A DNA stretch of 64,000 bases from Typhlomys cinereus (GCA_023101885.1 JALPQD010000830.1:434001-498000), one strand, 5' to 3'. Numbered from the stretch's first letter, positions 47,385 to 60,049 are shown. The notes: generated by a model not told the origin, from the sequence alone. Numbers and translations: made by a program.

Positions 47385-47722
47385 TTTTTTCATTTTCATG
47401 TGTATGTGTGTAGAGGGTGCATGCACATGTGTGTGCATATTTGTATGGGGGAGGACCACATGTATGTCAGGTTCCCAAGGTTGATATCAGGAATCATCCT
47501 TGATTGCTCTTCTACTTTATTCTTTCAAGGGGGGGTCTGTGCATCCAGAGCTGGCCCACAGGACTGGTCTGGCTAGCCGTCTTCCCCTGGGGGTTCACGG
47601 GTTCCACCTTCTGGGCCTGGAGTTACGGGTGGGCAATCTCTACCTTGTATCTTTACATAGGACCTGGGTATCTGAATTCTGGTCCTTTTGCATCACTGTT
47701 CTGCCACTTCTCCAGCCCCCAA
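47385..47722 (-). mobile_element. B2-superfamily SINE, diverged, in intron of gene B
   Basis: The left TG-type tail ('tgtatgtgtgtagagggtgc') is followed by a body ('gttcccaaggttgatatcagg') and head complement 'ctgttctgccacttctccagccc'. It sits between linker and finger exons. Confidence 0.7.
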
Positions 47723-48079
47723 TTGTGGATATTCTTCTGCAGAAAGGAAATAAGATATAGAAAGAATTTCTGTATTCAAAGGCCTTCTACTGATTGACTT
47801 TTAATCAGCATTAGAAATCTTTGTTTAGGGAACATTTACTGCCCCCGACATAGTTCATGTGTGGAGGCAAGCCATGGAACGTAATACCTGTTCGCTAACA
47901 TTCTCTAACAAGGCTGAACTTAGCATGATTCAGTACAGAGATTTGAGGAGTATAAAAATAGTGGTTGTGAGACATCTTTATTAATTCATCATATCTAACA
48001 AAACATCATGAATGCACATGTTAGGAAAAAGTTCTTGTTAGAACAAGGAATATAACTTTCTCTTCTGGCTCTTTGACAG

Positions 48080-48880
<801 letters not shown>

Positions 48881-48889
48881 AAGTTGCTG

Positions 48890-49260
48890 TCAGCAACCAG
48901 AGCTCATCATGCTGCAGATGTGGAATCTCATTAATGTAAAGACTGGAAAACACATTCCACTGCAAGGAGCCTCATCTTGACAGAACTCATAAGAAGCCTT
49001 AGGAATAGAATGATGGGGGAAAAAGCTTTTTGCTACAAGCCATGAATCACTGGACATCAAAGAACTCATTAATGGCAATCTCACAAATATAAGGAAGGTA
49101 GAAAAGCTTTTCTGTGGAGGTCGCTCCTTGCTCGACATCGAAGACTTTGTACACATAAGAAACCCAGAGTCTAATCAATTTAGGAAAACTCACTACTGTA
49201 AGTCAGTCAGCCTTCACTGCACATAGCAGGACTCATAATGAGAGGAACCCTGAAAGCATT
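48890..49260 (+). pseudogene. Gene B: further fossil fingers
   Basis: Broken finger and linker pieces continue ('agaactcataagaagcctta', 'catcaaagaactcattaatgg', 'ctcgacatcgaagactttg'), none with all four metal ligands. They show that the ancestral array extended at least 1.1 kb. Confidence 0.65.
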
Positions 49261-49329
49261 GGAATCTGCGTGAAGCTTTTCTTCTTTTCTTCCCACATCC
49301 AGCTAAACATAGGCAGAACCCAGGTGAGA

Positions 49330-49760
49330 ACCGCTGCATGTCAGCTACACCAGCAACCCGTGAAAGACCCCAGTATTTCACTCAGGAACAAGGCCACCGA
49401 GAGAGAGACACCAAGACCCTTCTTGATGCAAAAGCAAGAGGCCTTATTGGCCATGCATCGGACAGCTCCAGCAACCTCTCACACAGGAGAGGCTGAAGCG
49501 GGCGGTCAACAAAAGCGAGGGGTTTTTAAGGTGTTTCAGGGTAGAGGTCTCTGTTGTTAGGGAATTTTACTTGACCTTTACAGTTATTGGTCAGTAAGAG
49601 CTCGGGTGGAGTTGGCTCTTTGTGATTGGTCCAGTCCACCTGCTTAACCACAGGCAGTTTGTTCTGTAGCAATTATTTTTCCCTTTTGGGCAAACTTGTT
49701 TTCCCAGAACTGGAAGGCTTGAGGTCACAAGGGGTGGGGGAACATTTGCAAATAGCTCAA
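49330..49760 (-). mobile_element. Possible retroviral LTR (reverse) inside the finger array
   Basis: The minus strand shows an AATAAG ('ccaataaggcctcttgc'), a TATA-like 'ccttaaaaacccc' upstream, and a U5-like segment. Finger remnants resume right of it at 50030. The boundaries and family are uncertain, and no duplication was found. Confidence 0.4.
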
Positions 49761-50029
49761 GGCTGTACCTAGCGTTAAGTAATGGCTGTGGCTAAATACC
49801 TGTGTGGTGGTCATGCATTTGCCTGCCTTGTGGGAGTTTTCTCTAGGACAAGGGTCTCCCATTCGGACACCATCAGTCCTCACTGGTCAGGGAATCAGGA
49901 TGTTGAGACAGAGGAATGGAAAGGATGTCTGCAGACTGTCCATGTCGTTCTTTAACTTGGTGTATGCAAGTGTAAGCTACATTGTCTGAAAATTGAGAGA
50001 GCATTGTACTGACAGTGTCCTGTATCTAC

Positions 50030-50115
50030 ATAAGTCACTGTACAAGTGAGAAATGCCATGAATTTCAGGAATGTACGAAAGCTGTGTGTGACAGCCTCGA
50101 CCATCAGCATATGCA
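50030..50115 (+). pseudogene. Gene B: isolated finger remnant
   Basis: 'acaagtgagaaatgccatgaa' followed by 'caggaatgtacgaaagctg' and 'gaccatcagcatatgcac' reads as a TSEKCHEF..C..K finger that has lost its first Cys. It is cut off by the SINE at 50143. Confidence 0.65.
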
Positions 50116-50142
50116 CGGAGGTGAGTAACTCTGTGAGTTGCT

Positions 50143-50168
50143 TTTTTTTTAATTCATTTATTCATTCA

Positions 50169-50206
<38 letters not shown>

Positions 50207-50443
50207 AGAGAGAGAGAGAGAGAGAGAGAGCACTGTGTGTCCCTGTGGAGGACCAAGGGTAACTTAGGGAATCATCCTGGATTGTTTCAACCTCCTTTTT
50301 GCTTTACTCTGGGGTTTCCCAGGCTCCACCCACCAGGGCCAGAAGTACAGGCCGCTGCCAGTTTCTGCCTGGTGTTTCTTATGTGGGACCTAGTATCTAA
50401 ACTCTGTGAGGCAGAGTCTTAACCCTTTTTCCATCTCCCCAGT
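50143..50443 (-). mobile_element. B2-superfamily SINE with (TG)n(AG)n tail
   Basis: The reverse copy has its TG run (50171-50200) followed by a (GA)n run (50206-50230) before the body. The head complement 'cttaacccttttccatctccccagtcc' closes it. 'tgtgaatttcaag' follows, resuming the finger fossil. Confidence 0.88.
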
Positions 50444-50482
50444 CCAACCCTGTGAATTTCAAGAATACAAGAAAATTCTACA

Positions 50483-50765
50483 GAGCTGGAGAGATGACTC
50501 AGGGGTTAAGACTGTGTCTTGCAAGCAAAAGGTCCTAAGTTCAGATCCCAGGTCCCACATTGAAAATAAAAAATGCCAGGCAGAAACATTGACCTAAATT
50601 TCAGGCTCTGGTGAGCAGAACCTGGGAAATCCCAGAGCAAAGCAAAAAGGATGTAGAAGCAAAGTTCGCCAGCATGATTCCGAAGTCACCCTTGTGCCTC
50701 CACAGGGGCACACAGTGCTCTCGTGCTCTCTCTTCCCCCCTCCCACACACAAAGTTATATAACAT
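50483..50765 (+). mobile_element. B2-superfamily SINE
   Basis: The forward copy has 'agctggagagatgactcagg' as head, a tail reduced to 'cccctcccacacacaaag', and the L1 at 50783 inserted right behind it. Confidence 0.86.
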
Positions 50766-50782
50766 AAAACATTGTCACTTGA

Positions 50783-51101
50783 TAAAGGCACTAGGATCCT
50801 TGGAGGCTAGGGACTGACAGTCACAATAGTGTTCCTAAGCTTAAGTGGAACACAGGAAAGGGTTCTGGGAAATACCCCTGGGTCCTTGCACCTCATCAGA
50901 GAGGAGGACCCAGAGGAGAGTTTGGCATGCACATTAAAGCATGCTCCAGGGATTGGGGGGGAGCCACTGGGGGGGAGGCACTGGGGGATGGGGAGGGAGG
51001 GGGGAGGAGAGGGGGGAACAGGGGGGTCAGGGGGAGGTGGAGGGAGGGAGGGGACCAGTGTACATGTTAAGTTTGTATGAGCGGAAATAATAAAAAAAAA
51101 T
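50783..51101 (+). mobile_element. LINE-1 3' end with 12-bp target-site duplication
   Basis: 319 nt of L1 3' UTR, including the G-run block (50951-51056) and the end 'gttaagtttgtatgagcgg'. 'attgtcacttga' at 50771-50782 and 51102-51113 is the duplication. Confidence 0.95.
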
Positions 51102-51113
51102 TGTCACTTGACA

Positions 51114-51235
51114 TTAAAAACTCTCACAAATGAGCAACCTACTAAGTAAAGAGGGTGAGAAACAAGTGAAAAAGAAAGGAGCCCTCACTGTAGATCAGAA
51201 AACTCAAATGGGCGAAAGAAAATGTACAGCAGTTA
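51114..51235 (+). pseudogene. Gene B: last recognisable finger remnants
   Basis: 'gagggtgagaaacaagtgaaa' and 'ggagccctcactgtagatcagaaaactcaaatgggcgaaag' correspond to a linker, an ALTV-D-QKTQ helix and the next linker. A weaker echo ('gctctttatacatcagaacccat') occurs at about 51625. Confidence 0.6.
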
Positions 51236-51239
51236 GTTT

Positions 51240-51533
51240 ACCCAGTTATTGGGGTACGTGCTTTTTTATGGGTACATGCATTTAATCCCAGTCTTTTTGG
51301 GTGCCAGTGCTGCAAATTCACTGAGATGCAAAGGGTTCAGAGTGAGCCTGCATAGCATAGCAGCACACCATATGAAAAAAAAAAAAATACAGGTGCCAGC
51401 AAGGCAGCTCAGCAAGCGGGCACCTGCCTCCAGCCCTCACAACCCAGTTCCTAGAACCTTCATGGCGAAAGACAGAACCAACCTGTGAAAGGTGTTTTCC
51501 GACCTCCACACATGTGCTGTGGCATGCATTTGT

Positions 51534-51581
<48 letters not shown>

Positions 51582-51600
51582 CAATCAATTAATGTAAAAA
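51240..51600 (+). mobile_element. Diverged B1-like SINE followed by a B2-like SINE
   Basis: 51240-51388 ends in an A run and contains 'catttaatcccagtc', a B1 signature. 51392-51600 is a B2-like copy ('ggtgccagcaaggcagctca...gacctccacacatgtgctgtgg') with a (CA)n tail at 51537-51579. Confidence 0.7.
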
Positions 51601-51816
51601 AAAACAATGCAGAGAAGTTAAAATTGCTCTTTATACATCAGAACCCATGCTACTAGCATTAAACCATAGAAAATGAAGATCGTCAAAAAGTTTTCATACA
51701 CATTTAAACTTGGTTGACATCAGAAACCCAGGAAAAGTAATAAAGCACTGGAATATAATGAAGGAATATATTCTGCCATGTTTACCCCTCTTTTCATTGA
51801 AGATTCATATTGCAAA

Positions 51817-51980
51817 TCTTTTTTTTATTTGAGAGAGAGAGAAGGCACATGCCCACTGGCTGTGGTGCGCGGATCTTTCAGATGTTGCTTCTCTCCTTCC
51901 GTGAGGTGACTTCTAGAGTTCAAACAAGTCACTGGGTTTTGAGCAGACACCTTAGCTGCTGAGCAATCTTGCTGGCCCCT
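51817..51980 (-). mobile_element. Short B2-like SINE
   Basis: 'tttttttatttgagagagaga' at the left and 'accttagctgctgagcaatcttgctggccc' at the right. Same short type as 31920. Confidence 0.75.
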
Positions 51981-51984
51981 AGAA

Positions 51985-53035
51985 ATCTCGTAAAGTAGGA
52001 ATTTTAGAAAAGGAGTCCAGCCATACTCACATGATTGCAAGTATCAGATCACTTAACTTGAAACACATTTCGAGTTGATTAATTATTCCGGATATGTGAC
52101 TCAGTGGCAGCGAGCTCCTTAAGCCAGTGTGTTATTCTCTATATTAGCATGTCCCTGCGTGCCATCCTTACGCTGAACACTTAGCTCAGGAACCAGTGAT
52201 TTCTAAGTATATACAATAATGTGGGGAAATTTAAAATATGGTGTTATACGAAGCCATTTGTCTTGGCAGTCTCAGTAAAAATAAGTTTTTATAACCTTTT
52301 TCATCTTTCATGAGTGTGTTGCATGTGGATGGGCAGAAAGGATGGATGGAGTTACAATCTTTTGTAGGCTTGGCTGTTGCTAAGGAGTGGCCCAGGAGTT
52401 ACTAGGGAAGTGAGGTAGTAAAGACTGGAGGTGTGATAGAGGTGGTTCCCACCAGACCAGACGTTCCTAGCTACACTAGCTATCTAGTAGAAATTATTCT
52501 AGTAGGCTGTCAACCAGCGACTGGAGAGTGCTCCTAGGTGTCTGCTGAGAGTCAACAAGGTTCTATGTTTGTTGTTGTTATTGTTATTATTTTTCACTCT
52601 TTGCTGCATTCTGATTATTTCTAGGCCATGGAGGTGCCACAAGCTTCTTGAAAACCATTTGTTTTTTGGGATCCAGGGGATTTGCACATTCCCAGATCCT
52701 GTCATTCCCCTCAGGGAGACTGTATTCATGTCAGGCACTGTGTGCGTGGGCCGCTCCTTACAGAAGGAAACAGTCACGGGAAACAGTGGAGTGAGGAATG
52801 CTGGGAGCGAGATGAACAGAGGTCTGCTGATTGTTTCCCTTAACGCCCTCAGACGAGCTAAATAAAAGCCCAGCCACACTACGGTAGAACCTTGGAGTTA
52901 ACATCTCCCTCATAAATAAAGGGAGTGAAACCTCTTGGATACATTTACATTAGCCTGAAAACACCAGTTTGTTCTGTGCTCAAGAGACCCCTGTGCCTCC
53001 ATCCACAGAGCTCTGTCTGCACCCTGTGTCCCTCC
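51985..53035. other. Intergenic stretch, no gene recognised
   Basis: About 1 kb after the finger fossils. Short frames only; 'gctaaataaaagccc' at 52858 is a poly(A)-like site that could end a transcript from the left, or belong to an unrecognised LTR. Confidence 0.35.
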
Positions 53036-53274
53036 CGTCTGAGTTTGATCCTCAGATGCCCACGCAATGGGAGAAAATGAGCTGAAAGTTGTCAGCATCA
53101 TAGTATGCATGCTCTCTCACTCTCTCTCTCTCTCGCTTGTTCTCTCTCACGCACACACGTACAAATAAAATATTGAAAAATCATTTATTGATGATAAATC
53201 CAAGAAATTGGTTTGATTTAAAATAATTGTTAGGTATTTTTTACCATTTATTGAAAATAGAGACTTTTTTTTTC

Positions 53275-53570
53275 TTTTTTGTGTGTTTACAAGAAGGCAT
53301 TTGAAAAAAAAAAAAAAAAGAAAAGAAAAGAAGGCACTTGAATGTGTGTCCCTGTGGAAGCCCGAGGGTGACCTCAGGAATCATCCTAGATGGCTTTTAC
53401 CTCCTTATTGCTTTGCTCTGGGATTCCCCAGGCTCCGCCTTCCAGGGCCAAAATTACAGACCACCACCATTCTGTCCAGCATTTTCACATGAGATCTGGG
53501 GATCTGAACTCAGGTCCTTTAGTTTGTGAGGCAAAGGTGTTTGTTTACTCCTGAGCCATTCCCCTAGCCT
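53275..53570 (-). mobile_element. B2-superfamily SINE
   Basis: Reverse copy whose tail is A-rich ('gaaaaaaaaaaaaaaaagaaa') instead of TG. The body has 'gaagcccgagggtgacctcagg'. The head is complete ('ctcctgagccattcccctagcc'). Confidence 0.84.
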
Positions 53571-53575
53571 TTATT

Positions 53576-53735
53576 TGTGTTTTGATCTCAACCATTCTGA
53601 TTGGGGTAAGATGGACTCTTAAAATAGTTTTAATGTGTATTTCCTTATGGCCAGGGATGCTGAATACCTTTTTAGGTATTTCTTAGACATCTGAATTTCT
53701 TCTTTTAGAAGCAAGTCTTCATCTCTTAGGAGTTC
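53576..53735 (-). mobile_element. Old L1 ORF2 fragment
   Basis: The segment from 'ttgatctcaaccattctgattgg' to 'cttagacatctgaatttcttc' aligns with the L1 at 1815-1930 (the region just before LTPVRMAKI). No other part of the element remains. Confidence 0.7.
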
Positions 53736-54224
53736 CCCAACCTTCCCTCAGACACATGAGTCTGTGGAGGATATTTCACATTCAGAAAGTCCGTTTGTTA
53801 ACTGAGGTATACACTGCCTGGACGCTGGCCTTGTCACATAGCCTTTGATAAGGTTACACCTGCACACTGTGTCATGTGGCTTTTTCTTTGTTCTGAAAGG
53901 GCCCTCACCATGATACAACTTCCCAGGTTCCGGGGGATAAAATCTCAAGCCTTGTACCCAGTTTTTGCAATGCTGGGAACTGAACTCAAATCTTCATGCA
54001 TGCTAGATCCCTCAACTGAACCACAGCCCTGGCTTATAAGTCTTTCCTATTATTAAATAATTATGATTCTATTTTATTTTGTGTGAATTGTGAGTGGGTA
54101 TTGGTATGTGCATGCACATGTGGATGCACACACCCATATATGCACATGCAGAGACTAGATACAGATGCCATAGAGGGTCTTTATCACTCTAACGTATTTA
54201 TTTCCTTACTTATTTACATTTATT

Positions 54225-54580
54225 CATTTGAGAGAGAGAGAACAGGCGCATGCACCATGGTATGTAGATGGAGGTCAGAGGATGTTTGAAAGTCAATTCT
54301 CTTTCTCCTTCAACCACATGAGCTCCCACAATCAAGCTGTGGTCACCCAAGTTTATATGCAACACTTTTACTCACCCACCGAAGACTTATTTTGAAACAA
54401 GGTTTTCCCCTGAGCCTGGCACTCACTGATTACCCAGACTATCTAGCTAGCGGGCCTGGGGTATTCCACTATCACAACACCCCATGATGAGGCGATGGTA
54501 GTCACTAGTGCTTCAACGTTTGCATGGCTTCTAGAGATCTGAACTCCCGAGCACTTTACCCCTGAGCTTTCCTTTCCATC
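54225..54580 (-). mobile_element. Old SINE cluster (B2-like short, then B1/B2 remnants)
   Basis: 54225-54385 is a short B2-like copy ('gagagagagagaacaggcgcatgc...ttactcacccaccgaag'). 54393-54580 contains B1- and B2-like pieces ('gaaacaaggttttcccctgagcctggcactcactg', 'ctttacccctgagctttcc'). Confidence 0.6.
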
Positions 54581-54899
54581 TCTAAACCATTGTGCTTCTA
54601 GAAGAGCTGAAAGCTGCATCTACAGTAAGAACCCTGTAGTCTGTAACTCCTAGCCTATATCTGGCCCAAAGTGCTCTGAGTAGTGTTTCTTGCAATTGCC
54701 TGGTGCTTGTGTTGAATGCTCATAGCCAGTGGTTACAGCAAGGTCACCTGACGTGACATGGATGTGAGCTGCTGAGAGCACCTTGGCTTTCCCACACATG
54801 TGACTCCAAATTAATTGTTGGTCAGTGCATGCTCAGAAATCTTTCATTGCTGCCAAATTTTTTGCAACACCTGCATTGACTAACTTGACCTTATATGCA

Positions 54900-55162
54900 G
54901 CTGGAGAGATGGCTCAGGGGTTAAAACTCTGCCTCTGCAAACAGGAGGAACTGAGTTCGGATCTTAGATCCTACATAAAAACACCAGACAGAAATGGCAG
55001 CAGCCTGCACCTCTGGCTCTTGAAGGAGGAGCCTAGAAAATCCTAGAGCAAAGCAAAAAGGAAGTAGAAGCCTGGCATTTTCATGTGAGATCTGGGATCC
55101 AGACTTAGGTCTTTCTGTTTGCAAGGCAGAATCTTAACTCCTGAGCCATCCGTCCAGGCCTC
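54900..55162. mobile_element. Fold-back B2-superfamily SINE (forward head joined to reverse head)
   Basis: 54900-55072 is a forward copy from 'gctggagagatggctcaggg' to 'gcaaaaaggaagtagaagc'. It passes directly into the head half of a reverse copy (55073-55162: 'gggatccagacttaggtctttctgtttgcaaggcagaatcttaactcctgagccatcc'). The two ends are complementary over about 85 nt, so the transcript can form a long hairpin. Confidence 0.85.
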
Positions 55163-55278
55163 TAGACATATTTTCTTCCATCACTGTGTTAAAACAGATT
55201 TTCCTTTCTTAGGTGATATACAGTGCAAAATACATCTTCTGTAAGACATTGCTAAGGCACATACGTGTAGAAGGATGA

Positions 55279-55810
<532 letters not shown>

Positions 55811-56019
55811 TGTCCCCCCCCCCCACCTGTACCTTTCTAACCCTCCAGTAACCAGCCACTGTTCGTTTCAATCATCATTTCTGGAAGGTCACCTTCAGCT
55901 GGAAGCATAATGAAAACACTCAGAATTTTCTTTTTGTGCCTGACGGGTCTCATCTGTGCCTTGTGCCTGTCTTGTGAAGAAGTCAAAGGATACGGATCAC
56001 CCAGGGACCGATTCTACCT

Positions 56020-56315
56020 TAGTTTCTTTTCCTGTTGCTGTGATAAAATACCTGGACCAAACTTCATGGGTTTGTTTTGGCTCACAGCTCCAGAGGGATG
56101 CAGTCCATCATGGCGGGGACCACACGGCTGAAGACCAGTTGGTCTACACTGCATCTGTACTTGGGAAGCAGAGAGAGAACAGGCTGCCTGATAAGATGTA
56201 CTTCTGTTTCACTTCTTAAGGGTTCCAGTCTTCATGGACAATGGGGACCAAGTGTTCAGAGACATGAGCCTCTGAGGAATATTTCAATTCAGCCTACAGC
56301 TCCGTCAGTTCCTTC
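56020..56315 (-). mobile_element. MaLR-like LTR fragment (reverse)
   Basis: 'ttttcctgttgctgtgataaaatacc', 'tttggctcacagctccagaggg' and 'gaccaagtgttcagagacatgagcctc' parallel the repeat at 33741-34097. The middle is diverged. Confidence 0.6.
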
Positions 56316-56427
56316 TTGGTGAACACATGAGTTTAGTTGTTCTACATAGAGAGCAAAGATGATGCTCAGATAATTGTACCACCCAAAAATATCCAAACCC
56401 AGTCAGTTTTACCTGTTCTTAATTGGC

Positions 56428-56713
56428 ATTTTGTGTGTGCGTGTGTGTGTGCACATGCACATGTGTGTGTGTATCAGAGAGCAGTGTATGTGCCTGTAGA
56501 GGCCCAAGGGGGACTTCAGGAATCACCCTGAATATGAATTTCACTACCTCCTTTTTGCTACACTCTGAGATTTCCCAGGCTCCACCTTCCAGAGCCCGAA
56601 GTACAGGCAACTGACATTTCCACCTGACCTTTTTGACATGGGTCCAGGCTCCAAACGCAGGTCCTTCTGCTTGCAAGACAGAGTCTTAACCCCTGAGCCA
56701 TTTCCCCAGCCCA
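56428..56713 (-). mobile_element. B2-superfamily SINE
   Basis: Reverse copy with a mixed TG/CATG tail, 'gaggcccaagggggacttcagg', and a complete head 'cttaacccctgagccatttccccagccc'. Confidence 0.87.
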
Positions 56714-57116
56714 CATTCCCATCACTTTAACCAGTTAGGAATCTTGCCAGTTACCACTCAGTACTGTAGGGAGCCTTTCTGACCAAAGCTGAAGGCAGCC
56801 CTGACCTGTAGGTATGAACAGAATTATTTAGAAAGCAATTTGATGGGCACATTTAGCAATGTCCATTTAACAAAACAACAGCATTCTCCGTTAGGGGAAT
56901 AGAGTCCCTTGAGAGCCTGTGACCCCCAGCCATGGGTTATGACCACGTTTATGGTACAGACTTGAATTCCTGCTTGTGGAGTAGCCTCAAAGGCCTTTAG
57001 AAAGCAGTTGACCACCCCCATAGCAGACTCAACACTAGTGTATCAGCGGGAACATGTCGCCTGGCTGGTCAGTACTTCAACATGCAAGTCCACAGCTAAG
57101 TAAGATGGTTGGTGAC

Positions 57117-57539
57117 TGTTGCAGTTTGCCTGCGTGGCTGCTGATAAATGACCATCAAACAGCTTAAGGGAACAAGGGTTTATTCTCGCTTATGATTCCT
57201 GGTTACAGTTTTCAGTCCAGCTTGATGAGAGAACATGCACCAACACCAGGGCCGAGGGAACTGGCCACACCATCACCACATAACAGCTGAGAGAGGGATG
57301 ATCCTTACTTGCCAGACCAGCATGTCTGGCCAAGTGTACAGAAGGATGCTGACTCTCTCAACCAACTCTCTGATTTATTCCAGGGCCTAGTCCCATCCAC
57401 CATAGACTGGACCTTCCCCATCAGCTAGACAATCTCCTCCAGGTTTGCTCTGGCCCCAACTGAACCACTAATTCTCAACAAATGTGCCCAGAGCTCAAAC
57501 CCTCAACAGTCAAGTTGACACCTGTGCTTAACTATGACG
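57117..57539 (-). mobile_element. Solo LTR, ERVL-type (copy 5 of 5)
   Basis: 423 nt, flanked by 'gtgac' at 57112-57116 and 57540-57544. The terminal CA has become CG on the plus-strand right side. The internal blocks 'agggccgagggaactggcca' and 'gccagaccagcatgtctggcc' are shared with the other copies. Confidence 0.92.
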
Positions 57540-57798
57540 GTGACAATTCTCCCCAGCAGCCTGCAGAGTGCCTTTGACATGGCAGGCTAGCCAGGCAGGG
57601 GGAGGGACTCCCAGCAGAATCCCAGATTGGATTCTCTGTGTGCTATGTGGCTACCGCATCTTGCCATCTGGTTCTGGTGAGCGACCCAGAGCAGCAACAA
57701 GTGTATATATTGGGGACCACCTGAGCAACCATCCACGGGAAGGCAGCTAGTCCCTGAAACGGACACTATGTCTTTTTTATTTAATAATCTGTGTCTCT

Positions 57799-58104
57799 GG
57801 GGCTGGAGAGGTGGCTCAGGGGTTAAGCCTCTGCCTTGCAGGCAGAAGGTCCTGAGTTTGGATCCTAGACCCCATGTATAGACGCCAGACGGAAGCAGGG
57901 GGCGGCCTGGGTTTCTGGACCTGGTAGGGTGGAGCTTGTGAATCCCGGGGCAGCGTAAACAAGGAGGTGGAGGTGGTCCATGGTGGTTCCCGAATTCCCC
58001 CATGGTTCTACACACACACATACATACACACGCGCACACATGCACACATGCACACACACGCACATACATACACATGCACAATTGAATAAATAATAATAAA
58101 AAAA
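57799..58104 (+). mobile_element. B2-superfamily SINE, young, with target-site duplication
   Basis: Complete copy with head 'ggggctggagaggtggctca' and end 'aattgaataaataataata'. 'aatctgtgtctc' at 57786-57797 and 58105-58116 flanks it. Confidence 0.95.
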
Positions 58105-58282
58105 AATCTGTGTCTCCCAGGAGTCGTTTTATCCACACCTACCGGGTGCATCCATCTAAAATAGCTTAGCAAATAACAGGTGTTGTTAAAATCTTTTCAT
58201 ACATGGTTAGCTTTGGCTGTTGATACACCCCCTTATGTCACAGGCAATTGTATAGAAAGGAGTTTGATTGGAACCTCATTTC

Positions 58283-58693
58283 TGTTGGGCCCGCCCAGGA
58301 ATTACCCCAGGGCATAGCTGAGCATATGGGACCAAAGATGGCAATGAGAGCTAGTGTCCTGGGGGTAACCCTGATCGCATTACAGAGAGCCCTAATTGGC
58401 TTTTAGGAATTGACCTGCCTTCCTTACTGAGATACGTTAAGTCTGACCTGTAAGGCTTGCATGCTGTGTTGACCTTTGACATAATTGGCTGCCCGTTTCA
58501 CACCCTGTGGTCCTTTGTCTATATAAGCTGTTTTGTTACCCCCAATAAACGAGATTTGCTCTGACAAACTCCCCGTTGGGTCCGAGTCTCTGGAGTTGAG
58601 GCAGAGGAGCAGATGGCAAACTTGCCTTTCTCCATCCTAACGGCCTGGAGCCGTGCCCTAGTGTGTGGGGGGGGGGGGTAGAGAGACACCACA
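58283..58693 (+). mobile_element. Solo LTR, ERVK (IAP-like) type, copy C
   Basis: 411 nt from 'tgttgggcccgccc' to 'agacaccaca', with TATATAAG at 58520 and AATAAA at 58544. The flanks 'atttc' match for 5 bp (58278-58282 and 58694-58698); a sixth base differs (c/a). It is the most compact, least interrupted copy of the family. Confidence 0.93.
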
Positions 58694-58849
58694 ATTTCAG
58701 GAGCTCATCAGCCTTGTGAGGGAATGTTCACACTCCATTACTATTACCAGAGACTCACCTGTCTGCTTACAGTTCTGCTATTTCATTGCCATGATGCTTC
58801 CTGTCACTGTATCTGACTTTGGGTTTTATGCATGCAACTCAAGTCAGAT

Positions 58850-59235
58850 CTGTGCGCTGTACCAGTTAGATACAGATGTTAACTTGACCATTGAGGACTG
58901 AGCCTTCAAGCGTGTCTATGAAGAATTATTTGCTTAAGACAAACCTCTGAGTGGGATTGACTCAGCCCAAAGTGTGTGGGGCTGTTCTTTCTGGGCAGGT
59001 GGATGGGAGAGAACTGTTTGACTTTAGCAGACTGGCAAGTTAGGAAGTGTGACTGGCGCTCATCTCTTCCCATGGGCATGTCATGGCCAGTCCCCTGGGT
59101 TCCCGATGTTGGTATGAACTCTCCTGTCATCACAGTGCACCGTAACCAAGAATCCTGAGCTTGAATAAATCCCTTTATCCCTAACCGATTTGCATGCGCT
59201 CATGTCAGCAGCAGAAAGACAAACGTCAACAAGCA
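58850..59235 (+). mobile_element. MaLR/ERVL-like LTR, family unassigned
   Basis: 'gatgttaacttgaccattgag' near the start, 'cttgaataaatcccttta' near the end, then 'gtcagcagcagaaagacaaacgtcaaca'. The layout (late AATAAA, terminal 'cagcag.aaagac') matches the LTR-like repeat at 24411, but the body differs. Confidence 0.55.
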
Positions 59236-59507
59236 CTTCTACCAGCTGAGCCATCTCGCTGGCTCCAATTTGCTCTTCACAGACACCTGTTTCCAGCTTT
59301 GGTGTTTTTCTGTGTGTTGTGAGAGCCTGTCTCTTCCCCCTCAAAGAAGAGGCACCTGGGTTAGCAATAGCTGTGCTGCAGCCACATGTGAACATTCAGC
59401 CAGAGTTCTTGCTCTTGTTGCATCTCTTCAAACCACCACGGTCAGGTCCAGAAACACAGAGCAAAAGTACTCAAAGGATGTAGACTCATCTATCCAATAA
59501 GTGCATT

Positions 59508-59974
59508 CATTTCTTTATTTTTTGGTTGTGTGTGTGTCAGAGTATACTGTGTATCCCTGTGGAGGACCAATGGTGACTTTGGAACCATCCTGGATTGCTT
59601 CTACCTCCTTTTTGCTTTGTTCTGGGATTTCCCAGAATCTGGCTTTTATGCCTGGTGTTTTTATGTGGGATCGGGGATCCAAACTCAGGTCCTTCTGCTT
59701 GAAGGCTTTTAAAAAGAAAGGTGGGAGCTGCAGAGATGGCTCAAGGGTTAATTCTGTCTTGCAAGCAGAAGGTCCTGAGTTTGGATCCCAGAAAGTCCTG
59801 AGTTCATATCCTAGGTTCCACATAAAAAATGCCAGGTGGAAACACTGGTGGCCTGCACTTCCAGTCCTGGTAGGCAGACCCTGAGAAATCCCAGAGTGAA
59901 GCAAAAAGATAGAAGCAATCCAGGATGGTTCCCAAAGTCACCCTTGGTCCTCCACAGGGACACAGTGCTCTCTG

Positions 59975-60025
<51 letters not shown>

Positions 60026-60030
60026 ACTAA
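59508..60030. mobile_element. Head-to-head pair of B2-superfamily SINEs
   Basis: 59508-59705 is a reverse copy with an internally shortened body. 59727-60030 is a forward copy with a long (CA)n tail (59980-60021). The forward copy has its B-box region doubled ('cctgagtttggatccc' at 59773 and 'cctgagttcatatcct' at 59796). Confidence 0.88.
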
Positions 60031-60049
60031 AAAGCATTTTTTTTTCTAT

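Noticed and set aside
52499..52879. 126-aa minus-strand frame
   Set aside because: Contains an Asn run from a TTG/TTA triplet repeat, no domain, and no splice context; considered chance.
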